A stretch of 64,000 bases of DNA from Paracoccus denitrificans (GTDB taxonomy: Bacteria; Pseudomonadota; Alphaproteobacteria; Rhodobacterales; Rhodobacteraceae). This document shows positions 59,811 through 64,000 of this stretch, in pieces. Below the pieces are notes generated by a model. That model saw only the letters and a program-made list of their open reading frames with translations, did no database searches and was not told the DNA's origin. The stretch spans positions 1-64,000 of the forward strand of contig VAFL01000005.1 in NCBI GenBank assembly GCA_005768755.1, read 5' to 3'. Numbering within the stretch: position 1 is the first letter of the stretch; the number at the start of each line of letters is the position of its first letter. The translations under genes and the position numbers were made by a program.

Positions 59811-60467
59811 ATGACCAAACACACCCATATCGACCTCGCCCGCGCTTCTGCTGACCAGATGATTGCTGATAGGTTCGGACATTCACGCGGGACGCTTACC
59901 TTCGCCGCCTATCTCGATTATGTCGATGCACGGCAAACCCGGCACCTGTCCCCCGCCGCCGCCGCCCTTGTCATCGCCAAGACTGGCGACCAGCGCCAAC
60001 GGATTAAGCTGACACTGGAAGGGGGCGTGATCATCGCCCATGTTCCGTTGAAAGACACCCGCCGCCACGGCGCGTATGTGTGGGCGCAGATCGGGCTGGC
60101 CGAATGGCTCGACCTCATCGAGAATGGAGCAGACGGCGCATGGTTTCTCAATTATGCGGGGAAGCACGATAAGCGTGGATACGTCCGCACTAGCCCTCCT
60201 TTGGCTTCTCAGGGTGCCGCCACTCTTGTCACCGTGGGTCGTCTCGTAGCTGGCGCAGGAAAGGGCCGAGTCGTTCGCTTCAAGGACCGAAATCCGCTGA
60301 ACCTCCGCCGAGGCAACTTGTTCCTCAACGGGGCCTTTGCGGCACCTGACGGGCAGCGGCGGGGTGCCAAGCATGACGCATGTGCGCTCATGGCCGAAGG
60401 TGCTTCCCGCCGTCGCTCACTGGCAGGTTCCGGATTCGACATGCCACACGCAATGCCCGCAAGCTAA
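59811..60467 (+). CDS. Unknown protein with degenerate HNH-like segment
   Basis: The 218-residue product starts at ATG 59811. Its C-terminal half has GRVVRFKDRNPLNLRRGNLF, which recalls the 'H+DGNPLNNR+SNL' core of HNH homing-type endonucleases, but the first His is Phe and no other HNH histidines are clear. The N-terminal half (IDLARASADQMIADRFGHSR) looks like a DNA-binding or structural helix set. It may be an inactive or altered endonuclease or a DNA-binding protein. Its stop overlaps the convergent integrase stop by 4 bp. Confidence 0.55.
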   Translation: MTKHTHIDLARASADQMIADRFGHSRGTLTFAAYLDYVDARQTRHLSPAAAALVIAKTGDQRQRIKLTLEGGVIIAHVPLKDTRRHGAYVWAQIGLAEWLDLIENGADGAWFLNYAGKHDKRGYVRTSPPLASQGAATLVTVGRLVAGAGKGRVVRFKDRNPLNLRRGNLFLNGAFAAPDGQRRGAKHDACALMAEGASRRRSLAGSGFDMPHAMPAS

Positions 60468-61882
60468 CCCCGCACGGGAAGCCCGAACGCCTTCTGCATG
60501 GCCCGCGACAGGGCCTTAAGACGCGCATACTCTCCGCCATAAACCCGATCCCCGACACCGCCCAGCGCATGACCGAGGAGCAGGTTTTGGTCGAGGGACT
60601 GTGCCTCCGACAGGATCAGTCGGTCCTTCATGTTGTGGCGGAGGGAATGAATAACGTGCCTCTCATCAGCCGATACTTTCCGCAGATGCTTCATTAACGA
60701 TGCAGAGGCCGCGTCAGAGCCTCGTTGACGGCCATAAGAGGGGAAAAGCATGTCACCCTCTCGTGGCACCTCAAGCGCCTCCAAAGCCGCCCCCAGCGCG
60801 TCCCCGACAAGGGGCACGACGCGACGGGAACTCTCCGTCTTGAGACTGCGGACAGGGTTCGGCTCGATCCTGACATATGGGAACTCCCCGTCTGCGCACA
60901 CGTCCCGCACCGTCAACCCCGTGACCTCCGCAATCCGGCATCCTGTGCCCTCGATCATTCGCCAGATCAGGGCAAGCTCTACTGACGCCTTGGAAAGCAC
61001 ACGGCTTCGCGTCTCCGCCAGCACATCAGCGGGCAAGGGGTCGCGCTTCTCCGATGCCTTCTGCCCCTGCCCCTTGGCAACACGCGCGACGGGTAGGTGG
61101 CTGAAAGGGTTCTGCACAGACGCAGGAAGGCCAAACTCTACCTTGGCGAAGTTGAAAGCTGCCGAGATGATTGACATCTCACGGGACACCGTGGACGGGC
61201 TGACCCTGCCACCTACGCCCCGACCTGTGACCTTCACCCGATCAAGCATGTGGTCTCGCACTTTGCGGGCATCCTCTCGGGTCACGGATGACAGGCGGGG
61301 GTCGCTGCCCAACGCCTCAATGGCCGCGTCGATCACCCGATTTGCCAGCCCGACAACGCGACTAACTGTGTCCGGTTGGTCCGCCCGCAAGTGCTCCTTG
61401 AGATAGAGCCTCCGGGCATCGTTCAAGGTCGGCTCCGGTGCTGGGTGCTTGTCCGCCCCCCGACGCAGAAGGTTGATCGCATAGGCGTCAACTGTGCTGG
61501 CCCCAATCGGTGCGTCCGTCTCGGGGTCCAAGGGATAGCGGCTAGCGATCACCTCTGCCGCTGACAGCTTGTCCGCACGGTTGAATCCCATCGCCTCCAT
61601 GTCGCGCACACGTTGGACCGCTTGCTCATAGGCTTCGCGCGGTGTGCCCGCTCCCTGTTGAACGTCTGCCCCCAGCTTCACACGCCGTCGCGCTGCCTCA
61701 ATCTCCCGCTCGACCTCCGCATGATAGCGCGGAAAGGCAGCGAGTGCTTCGCGCTCCGTGTCGCCCAGCTTCCGCTTGAACTCACGCTTGGCGAATGCCC
61801 CAGAAATGTCCTTTGGAACTCTGCGGCGATACTGAAAGCCGCCCGATTTGGTGCGTTCTATATGCTTCAAAACAAGTCCCAT
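60464..61882 (-). CDS. Tyrosine-type site-specific integrase
   Basis: The 472-residue product starts with a DUF6538-like N-terminal arm (GGFQYRRRVPKDISGAFAKR) and has a SAM-like core-binding domain. The catalytic domain has Arg in GTGCRIAEVTGL, HSLRHNMKDRL (H..R), LLGHALGGVGDRVYGG with the last His/Gly and Tyr. It is read towards the element interior with its start 88 bp from the tRNA-Gly 3' end, the usual place. All catalytic residues are visible, so it may be active. It inserted the element bounded by the 16-bp repeats. Confidence 0.93.
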   Translation of the reverse strand: MGLVLKHIERTKSGGFQYRRRVPKDISGAFAKREFKRKLGDTEREALAAFPRYHAEVEREIEAARRRVKLGADVQQGAGTPREAYEQAVQRVRDMEAMGFNRADKLSAAEVIASRYPLDPETDAPIGASTVDAYAINLLRRGADKHPAPEPTLNDARRLYLKEHLRADQPDTVSRVVGLANRVIDAAIEALGSDPRLSSVTREDARKVRDHMLDRVKVTGRGVGGRVSPSTVSREMSIISAAFNFAKVEFGLPASVQNPFSHLPVARVAKGQGQKASEKRDPLPADVLAETRSRVLSKASVELALIWRMIEGTGCRIAEVTGLTVRDVCADGEFPYVRIEPNPVRSLKTESSRRVVPLVGDALGAALEALEVPREGDMLFPSYGRQRGSDAASASLMKHLRKVSADERHVIHSLRHNMKDRLILSEAQSLDQNLLLGHALGGVGDRVYGGEYARLKALSRAMQKAFGLPVRG

Positions 61883-61969
61883 GTGTGCCCCTTGTGTGCT
61901 GCAATGTGCACCGGAACGACAGCCATGTCACGGAAGTTGTTGATAAATATCGACCCAAAGGGCGTCAAA

Positions 61970-61985
61970 TGGAGCGGGTGAAGGG
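61970..61985 (-). repeat. Right attachment-site repeat within tRNA-Gly
   Basis: This 16-bp sequence is the 3' end of tRNA-Gly(CCC), including the CCA, and is identical to 57445-57460. The tRNA is intact because the element carries the same end. Confidence 0.85.
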
Positions 61986-62043
61986 AATCGAACCCTCGTA
62001 TTCAGCTTGGGAAGCTGCTGCTCTACCATTGAGCTACACCCGC
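61970..62043 (-). tRNA. tRNA-Gly(CCC)
   Basis: The minus strand reads as a 74-nt tRNA with acceptor stem GCGGGTG/CACCCGC, D-arm GCTC-GAGC, anticodon loop TTCCCAA (anticodon CCC), T-arm GGTTCGATTCC and encoded CCA. The 3' end is the attachment site of the element on its left. The 5' end at 62043 lies 42 bp from the DUF1489 stop. Confidence 0.95.
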
Positions 62044-62085
62044 ATTGGATCTTGCGCTACCCCAGTGGCGCGGGCGCGTCAAGGC

Positions 62086-62508
62086 TCAGCGCAGGCCCAT
62101 CTCGGCAAGTTTGGCGGCAAGGGCAGGCGGCAGGCGGTCCTCATGGGCCCGATCGGCCGACAGATCCGGCGGGGCGTCGGCCGCGTCCAGATAGCGCCAG
62201 CCCTGAAACGGGCGGCGGGGAACGGCGGCGACGCGTATCAGTTCGGGCGCCAGCATCAGCGCGCAGCGCCGAATGCCGTCGGCGCCAAGCCTTTCTTCCA
62301 GTCCGATCAGCTTCTGACGCGCCAGCAGGGTGCCCTTGAAGACCCAGTAGATCGAACCGCCGGCCAGCAGCTCTGTTTCGCGCTTCGGCCACATGCGCGT
62401 GACATGCTGACGCGGCTTCGATCCGTAGCGCTGCTTTTGCCACGCTTCGAGATCGTCGGGGGATTCGGCACCGACGCACAGTTTGATGAGATTGACGTAT
62501 TCGACCAT
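62086..62508 (-). CDS. DUF1489 family protein
   Basis: The 140-residue cytosolic protein begins VEYVNLIKLCVGAESPDDLE and has QKQRYGSKPRQHVTRMWPKR, GGSIYWVFKGTLLARQ, CALMLAPELIRVAAVPRRPF and QGWRYLDAADAPPDL. This pattern identifies DUF1489, an alphaproteobacterial family of unknown role. The ATG at 62508 is chosen; a longer frame runs into the divergent permease gene. It is divergent from the PerM-family gene. Confidence 0.88.
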   Translation of the reverse strand: MVEYVNLIKLCVGAESPDDLEAWQKQRYGSKPRQHVTRMWPKRETELLAGGSIYWVFKGTLLARQKLIGLEERLGADGIRRCALMLAPELIRVAAVPRRPFQGWRYLDAADAPPDLSADRAHEDRLPPALAAKLAEMGLR

Positions 62509-62556
62509 GGCCCTGATATAGGGACGCATTGGCCGCGTGGCAAAGGATGATCGACG

Positions 62557-63744
62557 ATGACAGCAAAAGCGCAGGTAATCTGGTGGAGTTGCGCAGGCGC
62601 AGCCCTTTTGCTGGCGCTTTGGCTGCTGGGACAGGCGATCCTGCCCTTCGTGCTTGGCGCGGGTGTCGCCTATCTGCTTGACCCGCTGGCGGACCGGCTT
62701 GAACGCGCGGGACTGAGCCGGACGCTGGCGGTGGTGACGATCACGCTGGCGGCGGTCCTGGTTTTCGTGGCCTTCCTGCTGCTTCTGGCGCCGATCGTGA
62801 TTCGACAGACCGCGCAATTGGTCGAGTCGGTGCCGTCGATGATCGACAGGTTGCAGGAATTTCTGACCGCGCGGTTCCCAGGTCTTCTGGCAGAGGGTGG
62901 TCCGCTGGAATCCGGCCTTAGTAATCTGGCTTCGCTTGTCGGCGAAAAGGGCGGCGATGTGCTGACCTCGGTGCTCAGCTCACTCTCGGGCGTGGTCGGT
63001 GTGATCGCGCTTTTCGTGATCGTGCCGGTGGTTGCGTTCTATCTGCTGCTGGATTGGGACCGGCTGGTCGAGCGGGTCGATGCGCTGCTGCCGCGCCAGC
63101 ATGCGCCGACGATTCGAAAGCTGGCCCGCGAGATCGACGAGACCCTGTCAGGCTTCATTCGCGGACAGGGCACGGTGATGCTGATCCAGGGGACCTTCTA
63201 TTCGGTTACCCTGATGCTGGTTGGCTTGCCCTACGCGGTGGCAATCGGCATGGGCGCTGCAGTCTTGGGCATTATTCCCTATGTTGGTACGCTGATCGGC
63301 GGGGCAACTGCCATTGGTGTGGCGATGTTTACCTTCTGGAACGAGCCTGTCTGGATCATTGCGGTCGCCGCGATCTTCATCATCGGCCAGGTGGTCGAGG
63401 GTAATTATCTTCAGCCGAAAATCGTGGGCGATCATGTCGGTCTGCATCCGGTCTGGCTGCTGCTGGCCCTGTCGGTCTTCGGTGCGCTGTTCGGCTTTGT
63501 CGGGATGATCATCGCCGTCCCGCTGGCCGCTGCGCTTGGGGTCTTGGTGCGTTATGCGGCCGAACGCTACAAGGAAAGTCCGCTTTACACCGGGGAACGA
63601 CCGGTCGAACCTCCGCCCGAGCCGGTGATAGTCGAACTCGCGCCCGAAGGCACGCTGATGTCGCAGCGGATCGCTGACGCCGAGGCGGCGGCCCTGGAAA
63701 CCGCGACGGTCGCCGCCGCGCCTGCAGCGAAGGATGACGGCTGA
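62557..63744 (+). CDS. AI-2E/PerM-family membrane transporter
   Basis: The 395-residue product has about eight transmembrane segments and the AI-2E transporter family signature: LPFVLGAGVAYLLDPLADRL near the start, IVIRQTAQLVESVPSMIDRL, the central QGTVMLIQGTFYSVTLMLVG, LPYAVAIGMGAAVLGIIPYV (GxxxxIPYVG) and FIIGQVVEGNYLQPKIVGDH. The C-terminal ~50 residues are an acidic, Ala-rich tail. Substrates vary in this family (autoinducer, Na+/H+). The hda gene follows 3 bp later, so the pair is probably cotranscribed. Confidence 0.9.
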   Translation: MTAKAQVIWWSCAGAALLLALWLLGQAILPFVLGAGVAYLLDPLADRLERAGLSRTLAVVTITLAAVLVFVAFLLLLAPIVIRQTAQLVESVPSMIDRLQEFLTARFPGLLAEGGPLESGLSNLASLVGEKGGDVLTSVLSSLSGVVGVIALFVIVPVVAFYLLLDWDRLVERVDALLPRQHAPTIRKLAREIDETLSGFIRGQGTVMLIQGTFYSVTLMLVGLPYAVAIGMGAAVLGIIPYVGTLIGGATAIGVAMFTFWNEPVWIIAVAAIFIIGQVVEGNYLQPKIVGDHVGLHPVWLLLALSVFGALFGFVGMIIAVPLAAALGVLVRYAAERYKESPLYTGERPVEPPPEPVIVELAPEGTLMSQRIADAEAAALETATVAAAPAAKDDG

Positions 63745-63747
63745 TCC

Positions 63748-64000
63748 GTGGCACGTCAGTTAACCCTGGATCTGGCGCTGGAACCCGCGCTCGGACGTGA
63801 AGACTTTCTGGTGACACCCGCCAATGCGCTTGCGCTTGCGACGCTGGATGACCCAGGGGTCTGGCCACAGGCCCGGATGTTGCTGATCGGACCCGAGGGG
63901 TCTGGCAAAACGCATCTGGCAACGATCTGGGCCGACGAGACGGGCGCTGCGCTGATCCCTGCACGCGCATTGAGGATCGACAATCTGGACCTTATGGCCC
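63748..64000 (+). CDS. hdaA: DnaA-related regulatory protein Hda, N-terminal part (runs off the window)
   Basis: Hda/HdaA promotes hydrolysis of DnaA-bound ATP together with the sliding clamp and so prevents over-initiation. The frame starts at GTG 63748 with ARQLTLDLALEPALGREDFL, the latter a clamp-binding-like QLTLDL motif near the N-terminus as in Hda. TPANALALATLDDPGVWPQA and Walker A GPEGSGKTHLATIWADETG follow. About 84 codons are visible; the rest is outside the window. The clamp motif and P-loop make HdaA more likely than DnaA, which is longer at its N-terminus. Confidence 0.85.
   Translation, partial: MARQLTLDLALEPALGREDFLVTPANALALATLDDPGVWPQARMLLIGPEGSGKTHLATIWADETGAALIPARALRIDNLDLMA

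Larger units (their letters stand above)
57445..61985. mobile_element. Integrated 4.5-kb element in tRNA-Gly(CCC)
   Basis: A tyrosine integrase adjacent to the tRNA-Gly 3' end and a 16-bp direct repeat of that end at 57445-57460 bound a 4541-bp segment. It carries a two-TM protein, a serine recombinase with inverted repeats before it, two small unknown proteins, a 218-residue degenerate-HNH-like protein and the integrase. There are no capsid, replication or conjugation genes. It is therefore a small integrative element or a deleted prophage/satellite. Confidence 0.8.

Overview
The window looks like chromosomal DNA of a Rhodobacterales-type alphaproteobacterium, probably close to Paracoccus. 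The inference rests on high GC and codon bias, the clpP-clpX, parE, pyrD and trpB neighbours, three TRAP dicarboxylate-type transporter operons, DUF1489 and DUF4893 proteins, and a DnaA-like Hda gene start. Species cannot be fixed from sequence reading alone.

Layout. 1-600: decayed phage-type integrase beside tRNA-Ser(UGA). 0.7-10.5 kb: housekeeping block (trpB, DUF4893, DUF2237, pth, clpP, clpX, PAP2-like, ChaC-like, parE, GST). 10.7-18.2 kb: six tightly coupled genes that form an orphan type VI secretion (T6SS) effector module. It has two DUF4123 adaptors, a DUF5675/L,D-transpeptidase-like putative toxin, a 926-residue VasX-like membrane toxin and two unrecognised proteins. No VgrG, PAAR or structural T6SS gene is in the window. 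18.2-21.4 kb: pyrD, DUF952, periplasmic 5'-nucleotidase. 21.6-23.5 kb: gluconate permease and gluconokinase. 23.5-27.9 kb: glpR, glpD, glpK with GlpR-like operator half-sites. 27.9-36.7 kb: an idonate/ketogluconate block (2-hydroxyacid dehydrogenase, idnD, divergent idnO, 3-hydroxyisobutyrate-dehydrogenase-like, a small protein, a LacI regulator, a TRAP operon and an SDR). 36.7-40.3 kb: SulP transporter, persulfide-dioxygenase-like beta-lactamase fold protein, transglutaminase-like protein. 40.4-44.5 kb: ugpBAEC glycerol-3-phosphate ABC importer with a Pho-box-like element. 44.9-51.0 kb: TRAP operon with HMG-CoA-lyase-like and CoA-transferase genes and a divergent LysR. 51.0-57.3 kb: GntR regulator and a TRAP operon ending in an RraA-type aldolase and an inverted LeuD-LeuC fusion. 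57.4-62.0 kb: a 4.5-kb integrated element in tRNA-Gly(CCC), bounded by 16-bp direct repeats. 62.1-64 kb: DUF1489, AI-2E/PerM-family permease, start of hda.

How genes connect. Gluconate and idonate steps are joined by similar 14-bp palindromes before gntP, between idnD and idnO, and between the TRAP operon and the SDR. The LacI protein in the idnO operon is the likely common regulator: idonate to 5-ketogluconate (IdnD) to gluconate (IdnO) to 6-phosphogluconate (GntK). GlpD/GlpK and UgpBAEC together supply glycerol and glycerol-3-phosphate use. The adjacent TRAP systems at 45-57 kb look like two acid-catabolic operons set back to back, with CoA-dependent and CoA-independent lyase chemistry; their substrates are unknown.

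The items most likely to be new are the T6SS effector module, the inside-out aconitase-family fusion beside an RraA aldolase, and the compact tRNA-Gly island with its unrecognised cargo.
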